Source: Owenia fusiformis | Lineage: Eukaryota > Annelida > Polychaeta > Sabellida > Oweniidae | Length of the DNA stretch: 64,000 nt | NCBI GenBank assembly: GCA_903813345.2 | Contig: CAIIXF020000012.1 | Span: 5,765,001 to 5,829,000, forward strand | Direction: 5' to 3' | In this document: one piece after another, positions 11,908-25,280 of the stretch | Layout: each line of letters begins with the position of its first letter | Numbering within the stretch: the stretch's first letter is position 1 | The notes under the pieces: model-generated | Seen by the model: only the letters and a program-made list of their open reading frames with translations | The model's database searches: none | What the model was told of the DNA's origin: nothing | Program-made: the position numbers and the translations under genes

Positions 11908-14900
11908 TTAAGTTGTCTTTCACTGCACCAATAATTTAGAATTATCAGGAAATGAAATCATCATGAAGCAACTTCATTTTGAAGAACGAATTGTAAAGTA
12001 TTATTTTATTGATAGATTGTGGGCCAAATATGACACATTGAAAAGCAGAGACAAATAGTACATTATTATATGTATGACACAAGTACAGATCCCCAATCTG
12101 TTCATGTATTACCGTATAACACGGGAATTCCAATATAGTGTACATTATGTGTCACCCGTTTATTGTTATTTGTTGCTAATATATGAATAAATAAATTAAT
12201 TAAATCACCCGATTATTTTATCCATCATTGTCTTTTGGTGTAAAATACAAATATACCAATGAGTTGTTGCTCGCCAAAATATGACGGTACCAGTATCACG
12301 ACAAATCATTGCGTAAGATAAACAGATGCCTCACACTGCGTCAGATAAATCTGTAGCAATATCCTGATGATGAACGATAAATAGTTTTTTAAATCATCAA
12401 AAATTCAATTAATTTTATGTCACCGAAAGTGGAGACATTTTTTATTATTGAAATCAATGTAACATTTTTACAGGTAGTAGTGGCTATGACCCCCAAGAGG
12501 GAGTATTACATGTAGGTCTGGTGCCACATGTAAACTCCAAATTTCACACTTATCACGTTGGCATATCTTCTAACAGCTCCAATCTTCCTAAATATTGATG
12601 TTAAGCTCGGCGATCGGCACATCCTGAATCAGTAGCATGGGCGTATCCAGGGGGGGGGGGGTGCAATGGGTGTTTTTATTTGGAGCTTCTAGCTCAACTT
12701 TGAAGGAAGTTGCATAAATTTTGGTCAAATTCAAGATAAATCTTATTTTTGGCTTGTTTTTTGGGGTCCCCCATGCACAATTAGTGAATACACATATTTA
12801 CACAGATTCGCATTGTGAGAACGTGGTTCGAGAGGAAGGAGCAAGATAACCGCGTTTTTGGAAGTCTAGGAAGCCTGGAACTGATTGCGTGATGAACTGG
12901 CTTAGGTAGAAAAGGGTGGCTTTAATCATTAATTATTATTGCCACAAAAATATCTACCATTTTGATTATGCATTTTTATGTGAATTGAAATGAATTCATA
13001 TTCATATTACAAGTTTTATTCTGTTACAGACGCTATAATGTTTAAAACATGCACCATTCAAAACTTAATTTCATGATTCAAAACTACTTGTACAATAAAA
13101 ATTGGAATATATTTTCTATTTATTCAATTTTCTCTATTATTGCAGTTCAATCCACAAAAATTCTACCCTGCGTGTAGAGTCTTGAAGACGAAGCTCTCTT
13201 TTAAGAAGTGAATGCAAAGGGTACAAAAATTCAGATAATGAAAAAGTGACTATTTTTGAAAGTTTTCTCTGCTTTAGACATTATTGCTGAAAATACAGTA
13301 TCTCATACCATACAATGTGTGCCCTTCAAATGGCTTATCACAATTCCCATCAATTAAAACATAATGTAGTTATCTCTACAGCCCCGATTGTTCAGGTGGG
13401 TGGATGACATCTTCAGGAAACCCTTGCATAGAGCAATTAAATGTTGAGCTTGTATACTGATCTTTACATAAGCTGATGGCAATGAATTTGTTTTTCAATT
13501 TCCTAAAAGTATTGAAGATAATACGTGACTAACAAAAAAGTTAAAATGGATGGCCAACCCTGTATATGTACATGTATACTTTGTTAAATTGAGCATTCAG
13601 ATTTTTTACTTGACACTTGTGTAATAATGTCCTCTAAAAGTCCTCACACAAATAATGTACATGTACAATATCTATGCCTGAGAGCCATAAGATAAAATAT
13701 GTTATCTACAGTATTAAAACAACATGTAAAAGAAGCCTTCATCCATCATTTATTCAGTCTATATGTACTAGTAAGCCTATATATACAAACAGTCAAGCAT
13801 GTAAATTGCATAATGTAGTAATTAAAATATTTTTCATTTCATGAATTCATACTATTTACATGTACATTTTTATAACATGCAATTGGTTTTATCAATCTAT
13901 ATAGTTTCAAATTTCTGACTGAAAGCATATATTATTGGTTTATATGTGCATATTTACATACATACAAGTACTGCATCAATCATTGTTTTGCCAATTTTCA
14001 TACTGTAAGCTACGGTATTTGCACAAAACTAATAATTGTACTTCACAAGTATACAAGGGCTGTCCAATAAGTACAAAGACTGAAGCTCCAACATTTATCA
14101 ATCTTTGAATTTCATTTGTACTTTGTTTAATTCAATAATTAAAATAAGTGACACAATTTGTGAAGTTTACTTGTGTATTGATAAAATTACAGTATCAATC
14201 CACTTACTTATGAAACACCCCTCGTATTTTTTTTCCAAAAAACATACAATGTTCTTAAACATGTACTTATGTGCTTTAATGATATACTACGTATATAAAC
14301 TGTTTTCATATATGTATATATAAGAGGCAAACGAGAGTATGAGTGTCATAGCATGTGTTTTATACATTTTAAAAGCCATAAAATTACAAGCTCTGCGTGA
14401 ATGTCAAGACTCAGTTCCTATAAGTTTCTACTTGAATAATATTTTCAGGAATAACATTCTATAAAGGGACAACAAAGGACAGAGAATGTAACGGTTGGGA
14501 AGCAATCTTTTCAATAAATACACATGTAAATATCTGGAAAAAGATTTAAAGATTTCTGATCAATGGGAAAAATTAAAGATGGAGAAATGTCACCATTAAC
14601 TAAATTGAAAAAAGTGAAAGTCCAGTTATTCAGAATTTTTACCAAATAAACTTAAAACAAGGTCTGGTATCTGCGATCATGAATAAAGTCGGGACTTTTG
14701 ATTTGATCAAAATCTTTCAAAATTCATAACAGACAATCTAAAAAAAAATTACATTCCACTTGTGTCTATCCTTCATTGCCACTTTAAAAATACATGTAGT
14801 GTTCTAGAAAACAAAAATGATAATATCAAAGTTGGCCTTGTTCGGGAAAATAATAAAAATTGCAAAAAATTTGAACACACTGTATATGTAATTAGTATGT

Positions 14901-15010
14901 CCTAATGTAAAATGGACGGACTGAATGTTATGATTCAAATCTCCAATATACTAGCTGTTTCTTATGTTTTAACACTGATTGGTTGTTTGAGTAAATTCAA
15001 ATGCCAAGTG

Positions 15011-15098
15011 CAGGCCCGTAACCAGGATTTGCCAAAGGGGGGTTCGCTTTTTGAAAATTCGCTTGAACCCATCGAACCCCCCCCTGGCTACGGGCCTG
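15011..15098. mobile_element. CAGGCCCGTAGCC MITE, copy 1 (88 bp)
   Basis: The ends are CAGGCCCGTAACCAGG and CCTGGCTACGGGCCTG, flanked by AAGTG at 15006-15010 and 15099-15103. It is a short internally deleted copy of the family also present at 24948, 45970 and 54081. Confidence 0.85.
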
Positions 15099-15151
15099 AA
15101 GTGCAGGTATGGGTGTACATATAGTTGATGCGGCTACTTAACTGTGGCATC

Positions 15152-15290
15152 ATATGATCTCACCTACACCAACCAATCAACCAACCATCTAACCAATCAA
15201 TCAACCAACCATCTAACCAATCAATCAACCAACCATCTAACCAATCAATCAATCAACCATCTAACCAATCAATCAACCAAGCATCTATTT
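15152..15290. repeat. Minisatellite, units of about 28-32 bp
   Basis: The sequence AACCAATCAATCAACCAACC plus ATCT is repeated four to five times. An open frame over it reads as repeated TNHLTNQS, which is a by-product of the repeat. Confidence 0.8.
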
Positions 15291-16365
15291 TACCCATTTA
15301 CGTCGTTCAACAATTTGGTAATCCTGACTTGTAGGCTACTTGGAATTTGAAATGTTGACCCTGTGACAATTGTGCTAGGAATATAAATGATATTACACTT
15401 TACAAAGCTGTGGGACTAAAAGTTTCCAAATATGAAAATGAGTATTGGGCAATCACTGGTACATGTACATTAGTAATGGAACCCTGGATTAGTCTTTTTA
15501 TGATACTGACATAACTTGTCACAATTGAGTATTCTTTGCAGTCATTTACATATTGACAAGCTAGAACTGTTTACCCAGGGGCCCATTACACAAAGTGGAT
15601 CTTATTAGACCTTCTAATAAACCTTGTCATCTGTTACCATACCGAAAAGTACAAAAAATATTGTTTGCAATATTAAAACGAGGATAAATGTCTTGCTAAT
15701 TTTGGTAAACTTCTTAGCATTGTGTTTGTATTAAAAATTAACACCTACAACCGATGACATCACAAATCTGGTCAATATTACATACATGTAGCTTCTTACA
15801 TGCAATCAAAGGCAGTAAGATTTATTAGAAAGATATATTCTATTATGAATCCTGATTTCAACTTTAACTTTAAAAATCCTAAACCCATGATTTACTCTAA
15901 ATATCGATAGTACTACAGTGCATTAATTAATCCTCACCTATTTTCCTGATTGAGAATGAAAGAACCTAAAGTATCCCAAACGTCTACAAATAAATCTCGT
16001 CTTCTTAATTAACTTTGTTAATTGATGTACAGGTATAAATAAATATTGTAAAATGTGAGTGAAATCATATGAATTTGTATGACATCATCATTTTGAGTGA
16101 TATGATTTTGAGTGATAACACATAATTTTGAGCGATTCCATTTTAACTCACATCATTATTTACATGGATTTCAGTCTTCCAGTCATAATTGAATTAACGG
16201 ACCGAATTGACTTCACAAGTTGTTATTTCCATTAAATCCACTCTTTCTGAAATAACAAATTGTTTTTTGGTAAAACTCCAATGGCACAATGGACCACCAG
16301 TGTTCATGCTTTTCCCTGGTCAATAGACCACAGTGACCTAGCAATAGCAGGCAAGTTTTGTTGAT

Positions 16366-16830
16366 AATGTTCCATTTGCAGTCAATAATCCACAGTAAAC
16401 TGACAATCAACAGACCAAAATGCATTGATATCCACATTATTGATATGTTGAATCGTCAGCCATATCATTGTTGATATGCTGAATTGGCAGCCATATTATT
16501 GCTGAATCAGATATGTTCCATTTGCAGTCAATAAACCACAGTGAACTGACAGTCAACAGACCAAAATGCATTGATATCCACATTATTGATATGTTGAATC
16601 AGCAGCCATACTATTGTTGATATGCTGAATTGGCAGCCATATTATTGTTGATATGTTCCATTTGCAGTCAATAAAGCACAGTGAACTGACAGTCAACAGA
16701 CCAAAATGCATTGATATCCACATTATTGATATGTTGAATCGGCAGCCATATCATTGTTGATATGCTGAATTGGCAGCCATATTATTGTTGATATGTTGTA
16801 TTGGCAGCCATATTATTGTTGATATGTTGG
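16366..16830. repeat. Tandem array of about 145-bp units just downstream of the Rab34 stop
   Basis: Three units share GATATGTTCCATTTGCAGTC, an ACAGACCAAAATGCATTGAT segment and nested copies of TTGGCAGCCATATTATTGTT. The array ends about 50 bp from the Rab34 stop codon and would fall in its 3' UTR. The role is unknown. Confidence 0.75.
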
Positions 16831-16881
16831 AACTGTTGACAGCTGTTTGTTTTTTGTTGTTGTTTGTAATTTTTGTAAGGA

Positions 16882-19800
16882 TCAGCAGCATTTCTTCTTT
16901 TCTTTCTTCTCGTAAACATCTTTGTTTGATATGGCTGAAACAAGATAACAATTTTGGGATTTCATAAAATTTATAAGTTATTCTTTCTCAAAGACTTGAC
17001 CATTTCATTGTCTTTGGAACTGTGGTATGCTATATTTGATTGTTTTTGCAAAGGTTAGTCAGTTGCCACTTTTGTTAATATCTTGACGGCAAAGATGAAT
17101 TAGGTGGATACCTATGCGCATATTTCTTTTTATATCATTAAAAACATTTATCCTCATTTAGTCTTCATGCTCCAAGTGCAGGGACAAAAAACTCAATGAG
17201 TGATAACTAGTGTCACTGTATTTGGAGAATGCATACATAATGCATAAAACACTTACATATAGTTCCTATTTGTTTACTTGGTCCTTTATTTGCATCTAAT
17301 TCATCGAGGACGGCTTTATCAAATGTCAATCCAACCAGCCTGAAGAACAGTTCCTTTACATTCTCTCCTGGAAATAACAAAAAATACAAGAAATAACAAA
17401 GAATACAAGAAATAATGTAATTGATGTTGGTACTTCTAAAATGACATTACACGATGTCAGTCACAGTGATTATGGAATGAGAGTACATGAAGGGAATGGT
17501 AAACAGGCATTCACTGTCTTATGCACATATCTTTTTTTTTTATTTTTTTTTTATTTTTATTTTTTCTCAATATACATTTTCACTACACAAGGATACAAGG
17601 ATACAAGTGATTTGCTGTAACCCGTTTTTACAAATGAAATAGAAATACAAAGAATACCAAATTCGACACACAGACCCAGCACATATCTTATGGCTTTACC
17701 ATTTTATATATATGTAAGATAGTTCATTAAACAAAAACAAAAGAATGGTTCAAATGTACCAAAGCAAGTATTTCTCAGCCAATAGGTTTTGAGTAATTAA
17801 ATAGATGTTTCTCAGTAACTGACCATTTGGAATTTTATAAAATCTCAAACTCTGAGATGTTATGATTTCACTGTTTCTATACCAACCTGTCTTAGAAGAT
17901 ATTGGCCAGAATTCTGCTTGGATTTCAGTTGCCATGTCTATTGCTTTCCTTTCCACATCTAAGAAAGTATGTTCATTCTAAAATCACATACATCTGTTCA
18001 TTAATGTGTTGTTACCATAGTAAATGGCACTTGATTTCAGTTATCAAATGCCTTTCTCTCTTCAATACATATGTACACATTCAAAATGAAAACATAAATT
18101 GTATTTATGGAGAATTCCTTTTGTTTTGGTGATCTTTTTGCTCTCTTATTGGTTGATTGAGCCCGCGTCAGAAATGAGTTAGCAAAACATTTCAGACTCG
18201 ATAAATAACAAACTATTGAAGAATCCAATAACCCAGATGCAAGTAGGTAGTTAGCACTTTCACCACCAGGTGACTAATTTGGCACAGATAACATGGCAGG
18301 GATATTAGAAAGTTCCCTTAAACTTGAATGTTCATCAGTTCTAGTGGATCAATTTTCATATTATCCTCATGTATCTGATAGTTGTACAAATGAAAATATG
18401 TCCAGTAAAACAAAATATTATCTGTCCAATAAAAGAAAAGATATTTCACTTTCTATGATTTTATAACATTGGGTCTATGGGGAGTCGCCCCGACCTAGAA
18501 GTCACATTTTCAAAGTTGATAAACAATTTTTAAAACCAAATTTCTGTAAGTACTTATACTGGTACATGTAGATTTCAAATATGATATCACTTTGACTGAA
18601 TTTTAAACATTCAATGATGTAAATCAAGATTGTTTCATCTCGTATCTAGTCTATTGTACTTACAATTAAATCTTTCTTGGTACCGACTAAAAATACTATG
18701 GGATCTTTGGCATTATCACACGCGTCCTCTTTCCACTTTTGCACGTGTGTCAGGGAATGAATGTTGCTCATGTCAAAGCAAACTATCACAACTGAAAAAA
18801 TAAATTTCAAAAAGCTAATTTAAAGAAATATTAATCAATAATATCACTGCCGAAAAAACATTTATGCATCTTCAATCTATTATTTGATCCAATATCTAAA
18901 TTCTTGTTTTTAGAAAATAAAATTAGAATTATAAAGAAAAAAGTGGTATGAGTTTTGTAAAGATTGTTTCCAACATTTTCACTCTATCCATTCTAATTCT
19001 GTCAATGTACAATAGCATTTGAATATGATTTATAAAACTGTAAAACATATTGAATTCATGAGGTAATTTTTGCAAATTTCTACATTTGTTTCTTTTTACT
19101 TAATCAGGTTTTCACCATTTTTGCAAGCGCCTCAGTTTGTGCCAGGTTTACGATTTTATCCTGAATTGCAATATTCAACTCCAACAAACATAAGCAAATT
19201 CAAGATGTTCGTGAGTTAAACATATTTTAAAATAACTATTGACCTACCATTAGCACCTCTGTAGTGACGGATGTACCTACCATTAGCACCTCTGTAGTAG
19301 GAAGCAGCTATGCATTTGAACTGCGAGTTTACATGCTTTAAAATAACTATTGACGGATGTACCTACCATTAGCACCTCTGTAGTAGGAATCAGCTATGCA
19401 TTTGAACTGCGAGTTTACATGCTTTAAAATAACTATTGTTGGATGTACCTACCATTAGCACCTCTGTAGTAGGAAGCAGCTATGCATTTAAACTGCGAGT
19501 TTACATGCTTTAAAATAACTATTGACGGATGTACCTACCATTAGCACCTCTGTAGTAGGAAGCAGCTATGCATTTAAACTGCGAGTTTACATGCTTTAAA
19601 ATAACTATTGACGGATGTACCTACCATTAGCACCTCTGTAGTAGGAAGCAGCTATGCATTTAAACCTTTCCTGACCAGCAGTATCCCAGCTAAAACATAA
19701 AGGAAGAAGTAAGAAATATTTGAAGAATCTCTTGAATGTATATTTACATATCATTGTATGACATATTGCCTCTAATAAGGAACTTTAGATTTTCTTACGA

Positions 19801-22800
19801 TCTTTGCTAATACTTGTCATGACTGTCAAAGTGACTACTTTAAATTTCCATTCAAATGTTTGCGTGAAACTCCCCACACAGTTGGGAACTTGATATAAGT
19901 ATTGTCCCAGGGTAGGAACTTTTGAAATGCTTAATCCCCGTAATCAGAATTTAGACTATAATTGCACCCAGTGTGGGGAAATTGGCTCACTACACTGGTC
20001 CCTGGGTAGAGAATTTGACAGTCCAATTTCTATGTCATCAAAATCCATACCACATAGGGGTCTCATGCAATCCTTTGAATGGTATATTAAGTCTACATAA
20101 TTACTTATTTTGGATTTATTTATTATCCAGGAATGTAATTATAGGGTTGAAATGACATTTTGAAAATCTTACATTTGTAGGTTAAATGGCACTCCGAGCA
20201 CACTAAACTTCTCTACTTCAAAGTCTACTCCTATAGTTGCTTTGTAGTCCCTATCAAATATGTCATGGCAGAACCTGAATATAACAAAACATATTCTTCA
20301 TTTGCTAATACAGAGCCAGTTACAATCAAAGATGACTTGAACAATCTATTGATGAAACAATGGAGATCAATGGAAATTAAGAAACTGCTGGTGACATTTT
20401 CAATTCATTTGTTAAATACAATCTTTAGTTTGAGGGTTTTCTTACCTATTAACAAAGCATGTCTTTCCAACAGCAACATCTCCAACTAAGACAGCCTTGG
20501 ATAACTTCACCCTAAAAGCATGAGAAAATGAGAGTTATCTTACAGCTTTTTAACTATTTAATGTCATTTTGGCAAAAATTATGGCATAAATTGTCCACCA
20601 TGCATTTATGGGTCTCTCCTATAACATGATATTTTGTGGACTATCAATTTTATTCAAGAGTGCCATCTATGAACATCCATACCAATATGAGAGACAGACA
20701 AAGCAAAGATGTCTTATTTCTCATATGTGCAGCTAACCTTTGGGATTGTTACCTCAGAATATCTTTCCCAAATCTAAACAATCTGAGCCATCACCATCTT
20801 CCATTTTACAAAAACATGCAATGATCTCCCGAACATTAAAGAAAATGGCCACTTCATCAAATTGAGATTTTAATAATCGACAAGAGCATTAATTTGCACC
20901 TACTTGAAAATGAAAAAATCATGAAATTAGGCATATTTTGACCAAATTTGGTTTAAATTGTGAAATTAAGAATTTTGCACCCACCTGGGAAAAATCCTGG
21001 GGAAAAAACAGAATATGTGTTTTGAAACCAAGGAAAGGTCAATTGTTTGCACCTGACAGCTAACTGATAACAGTGAATTATCAAACAAGGATCTTATTTT
21101 AAAAGCCCATGGGGTATATCCAGAGGGGGAGAAACACCAGGGTTCAAAGATGACATACGCTTATAATGTAAATCTGTATTGAGATGACACGGTCGCTGAT
21201 TGGTCAAAAGTCGACAAACAAATGACGTCATCAATGGCGGTTTCAAAATTTTCGAAATACGCTTCGAATAATATTATGTTCATTTCTGGCGTGTTAACCA
21301 ATATCATAGCTTCTCATTTCACATCAAGATAAAGAAAGGTGTACGGAATATGCCTATATCAATTATAACATCCCATCGAAGTGTAGAATTTGATAATTAG
21401 CCGATGAAAATTCGAACGAACGAAGGTGGTAAGCAAGAGAGGTAATTATGTCTGTCATCTTGAAACTCTGGGGCTTTCCCTCCTCTTGGGTATATCAGTT
21501 TTACATCAGTGATAAACATGACATGAGATGTCACATGAGCTCATATAATGGGATCAATAGTTATTGCATGCATGAATATAAACAAGCAATATGGTGTTAA
21601 TTGGCAACAGTTGTGGACTAAGAAAGTTAGCATTCTGATACTCATCACAGTTTTCTGTCTTCAACCAGAAATATACTAGTGTGAAGCTAATAGAAGGCCA
21701 TAATTTCTCATGATGCAAAGTTAGTGTCAGTATTGAGAGAGAGTAAATGACAACATTTTAAAATTCAAGAGAAGACAGATCAATATTTTCAAGTTTCATT
21801 ATTTTGGAGATTTAAACAGCATAGCTTCCTAATTTTTACAACTGTCAACATTTGAACTTACTCGAGTCTCTAGCTTACAGCTAGACGAAACTTCATTGAT
21901 TTCGTATGTACTGTGCTACACGCACCTACACGCACCTAGAACTCATTTTTAATAAATTTTATAAATATTTTTAAGAATATTAATCATATTTAGGATGGAG
22001 CGTTGCTTGTCTGGATTTAGATATTTCAAAATTTCATTTCGGAGTTTTGACACATGGTGAAATTTTCTCGCTGTAGCTAAAAATGGCTTCCGGTTCTGGA
22101 CGTGAATAACATTTGAAATTATTCTCGCTTAAAGAAATCAAATATAACAATAGATTCAGACGGGGATGTGAGCTGATGTTCTTCAAATCTATACATAAAG
22201 GTATATTTCATATTATTATGCCATATTTACTGTGCGTGTGACACAATGATTTACGGCTTTGTATAAAAAACCTCCTACCCACGTACCCTCGTACCCACGT
22301 ACGTGGGTCCTGACCCAGTCTTTAAAGAGTTAAATCTTTAACATTTTTTAAACATTATTCTATCTCAATGTATGCTTAATTATGGATGAATTTATGTACC
22401 CATATGCCTTTATTTCTAGATCGGACATCTGTCTCGTCATAAAATAAAGCCGGCATTGCATAATGTTCATTTGAGCTATTTGAGTGTTGTTTTTGATATA
22501 TCGAAGCGATTTTTTGTTGATCGGGCAGTCTTACAGTGTACAACCAATCTATTGCTTGGCGCAAATTGGCCACATGGGGCATGTGTTGTAAAGTGCTGTA
22601 GTTTTTGACTCCATGAGCAGAATATGGTCAAACTTTCACAACAAAATTCACATTGAATGACCTGAATGATTCTGGATTGACGAAGTTATTCAACTTTTCA
22701 TCGGTCCTGTTTTTTAACACCCTGTAGTTTCGATTTTTATCACATATACTTTTTATTCTTTCAAACGATATACCAAGTATTCATTGTTTGCACGACAGAT

Positions 22801-25280
22801 TTGAACTATACGTGTAATTTGTCTTATGTCTTTTATTTAATTTAACATCAGAATTGGAGATAAAAAGTGATAGAGTGATCAATTCACACGATCTCAAGGA
22901 ATAATAAAGGCTGCATTTCTGTTTAACCGTGGCGCAATTGAATAACGAAATATTTGAAAAGTAGAAGGATTCGCTATATTCGTTTTTAATCGCTTTTTGG
23001 CACAATTTAAGGATAATTGTGCGCACTAGTTCAGTGAATCATTTAGATGGAATTAAAAGTTAGAGTTGCCAAACTTATGCAGGGGAGTGTAAGTTTGGTT
23101 ATGTAAACTTCGACATTATTCATGGCCGTTTGATCCATAATTAGGTAATAGTGAAGAGTAGAGTTTTATTTTGACAATGATTTGATGTAAAACTGGTTTG
23201 AATGATAAAAGTTCAGCTTTGTAGTTTCTAGCTTTTTGCGCGTAAAATGTGAATACAATGGACAACAACGACACCAAATCTTTGACTAACATACGTTAAT
23301 AACGTATAATATTCGTAAGAATGAATTCTAATAACATTTGAAATAAACATCTAATAAAATGTGGTGAATTTAATTGGTTGGAAACTCTAAGAAATATATT
23401 TTTAAAAAGATGTCAACTTTTGGACAAGGGTAAACTTCCCGGGACATTTACAATCTGCATGAGGTAACAGGAGGCACGGATTGCACTGAACGAAGGCTAG
23501 GAGATTGCTAATCAGCACTGATGTGTTATACAGGTAAGACTGCCCGATCAACAAAAAACATTTCGACATATCAAAAACATAAATCAAATAGCTCAAAAAT
23601 AATCGGAACATTTATGCAATTCCGGCTTTATTTTATTTTACTAGAGAGATGTCAGACCTATAAATAAAGGCATATGGATGCATAAATTCATCTATAATTC
23701 AGGATAAACTGAGATTGAATAATGTTTTAAACATTTAAAAATTTAACTCTTTAAAGACTGGGTCAGGACCCACGTACGTGGGTACGAGGGTACGTGGGTA
23801 GGAGGTTTTTTATACAAAGCCATGATTTACAATATTTATAATACTAAGGCAGCTCAATCTTCCTCCTCAAAGCCGGAATATAGAGAAGGCTTTGGACCGA
23901 AGTAAATTTGAACATTTTCCCTTGAAGTGAAGAATGTTGATCATTTTAAAATTCAAGAGAAGACAGATCAATATTCTCATTATTTGGGAGATTTACACAG
24001 CATAGCTTCCTACTTTTACAACTGTCAACATTTGAATATTTTCACTCTTAATATTTAATGATCTCAAAAGACATATCTCATCAAAGATTTGTTCAACCAG
24101 TAAAATTTAATTGGGCAAAGAAGTTGGGAGGTACACGTGAATAATTTCTTGGTGATTTTACTAAAATGAACTGAAATTCATATCATAGGACTGAGGGGTG
24201 AACCATTCATTCTAAACCGAATTCATTCCACTGTAATAGATCTATCCTTTCAAGAAACATATTCATGATAATAAACAGCAAAATGACTGCCTTGTTTATT
24301 CCCCAGCATGCCTATAAACATTATCACATTTTGGAATTAGTCTGTTTTGTATTCTGTAAATATAATTCAGTAGAACACCTCCATAAGTTGAACACTTTTC
24401 AGCCCAATTTCACACTCACTTAATGTTAAATGGACCTATGTAAGTGATCTCCCAAGTAGTACAGCCACAAGAAGAACGCTTAAGTCCCATGACCCCCCTC
24501 CCCCCTGGATAAATAATGTATCATGAACCTCCGTTAGTATAACATCTCTCAAGTGGAACACTATTATTTGTATCTACTTCCTAAACAAGAAGCATGCGAA
24601 AGGTGTGCAAATTATGATTGGCCCAGCATAACAGAGCTTAACAAAACATTAACATAACAAAATGACAAAAACAAGGCATTAACATGCAAAATGTCACCAC
24701 TTATGAAACACTAGACACTAGTTGTATTTTATGTAGAATTTGGTGGTGTATCATTCTTAGCTTTTTATTTGAACCTAGAAAATGAATGTTTGTTGCCATT
24801 TACGCCAATGTGTCAGCTTTAGGGGCCATGGGGCAGGGTCAAAATTAGGTCAAAACTTTGGACTGCCAAAAATTCCTGCAACTTTTTGCCCCAAAATGAA
24901 CACTGCTTCACCTAGAGAGCTTAACTCTTCCAAAAAGTGTTATGGACCAGGCCCGTAGCCAGGATTTGCCAAGGGGGGGTTCAGTTTTCAAAAATTTCCA
25001 GGGGGGGTTCACATTTGACAATTTTGACCCAAATATGGCTAAAATCACTTGAGAAGTGCTCAAAATGGTGAAAAACTGCATGATTTTGAAAGAATTTTTG
25101 GCCAGGGGGGGGGTTCTCCCGAACCCTGCGAACCCCCCCTGGCTACGGGCCTGTGGACCTCCCTCTATAGACCAATAACATAACTTACCCGACTGTGACT
25201 GTTCTATTCTGTTCACAAGCAGATGTCACTGAAGGACTAAAGTTTGACTGGTCATACAATGTCCCCTCTGCATGGTATGC
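16882..25280 (-). CDS. RAB34: Rab34/Rab36-type small GTPase, eight exons, 5' end missing
   Basis: Exons in gene order: 25280-25189, 20511-20446, 20274-20173, 19689-19625, 18791-18664, 17977-17887, 17367-17257, 16934-16882. Phases agree and give 235 aa to a TGA. Counting from the first mapped exon, the P-loop GDVAVGKT is at 41-48, switch I KATIGVDFE at 64-72, the WDTAGQE box at 88-94, GTKKDL at 145-150, SSKTGEN at 178-184, and the C-terminus is KKEKKKCC, a double-cysteine prenylation site. The N-terminal NRTVTVGVKLSKAVLVGD matches Rab34/Rab36, which work at the Golgi and in macropinocytosis and ciliogenesis. Those proteins have roughly 25 more N-terminal residues; the missing exon lies upstream of 25290. 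A weak phase-0 candidate at 27309-27289 encodes MNDFLFQ but lacks the family RDR motif. One exon lies in an 86-bp tandem array. Rab34 versus Rab36 cannot be separated by eye. Confidence 0.88.
19242..19624. repeat. 86-bp tandem array carrying copies of a Rab34 exon end
   Basis: Units start at 19275, 19361, 19447, 19533 and 19619, exactly 86 bp apart and nearly identical; a truncated sixth begins at 19242. The unit at 19619 contains the 3' part of the functional exon 19689-19625. The other four repeat its last 40 bp together with the GT donor and are preceded by CGCAG on the minus strand, so each looks like a 40-bp mini-exon. Including one would shift the frame. Confidence 0.9.
21757..21858. 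repeat. About 100-bp direct repeat, second copy at 23943-24040
   Basis: The sequence TTTTAAAATTCAAGAGAAGA and roughly 80 following bases recur at 23943 with small indels. The two copies bracket the 1.57-kb long-TIR element at 22255-23821 plus about 400 bp of extra DNA, so they are not its target duplication. A segmental duplication in the Rab34 intron is likelier. Confidence 0.65.
22255..23821. mobile_element. 1.57-kb long-TIR foldback element, 9-bp target duplication (MULE-like)
   Basis: The element begins GGCTTTGTATAAAAAACCTC and ends with its complement. ATGATTTAC lies at 22246-22254 and 23822-23830. The inverted arms remain similar for at least 300 bp, including the palindromic CCCACGTACGTGGG block near 22300 and 23770. 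No transposase frame is present. Long TIRs with a 9-bp duplication and a GG end are typical of Mutator-like elements; Merlin is an alternative. It lies in the intron between the first two mapped Rab34 exons. Confidence 0.82.
24948..25153. mobile_element. CAGGCCCGTAGCC MITE, copy 2 (206 bp)
   Basis: The ends are CAGGCCCGTAGCCAGGATTT and CCTGGCTACGGGCCTG, with TGGAC at 24943-24947 and 25154-25158. It lies 35 bp inside the intron from the donor site of the first mapped Rab34 exon. Confidence 0.9.

Larger units (their letters stand above)
9840..16881. other. Intergenic region between the ITIH-C-like gene and Rab34
   Basis: I see no host gene here. Open frames such as 10577-10858 and 14105-14323 have AT-driven composition and no domain. 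The interval holds a repeat built on CGCGCAGTTTG (10322-11545), a hairpin MITE (11731-11907), a CAGGCCCGTA MITE (15011-15098), a minisatellite (15152-15290) and a tandem array downstream of the Rab34 stop (16366-16830). The first part probably includes the promoter of the ITIH-C-like gene, but no core element is convincing. Confidence 0.5.

Noticed and set aside
15144-15350. 68-aa plus-strand frame with repeated TNHLTNQS
   Set aside because: Produced by the 28-32-bp minisatellite at 15152-15290.
16213-16437. 74-aa minus-strand frame downstream of the Rab34 stop
   Set aside because: Lies mostly in the 145-bp tandem array and shows no similarity; the real last Rab34 exon ends at 16882.
19242-19624. 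CRISPR-like array of equal-length repeats
   Set aside because: The 86-bp units are contiguous, with no unique spacers, and derive from a GTPase exon in an animal genome.
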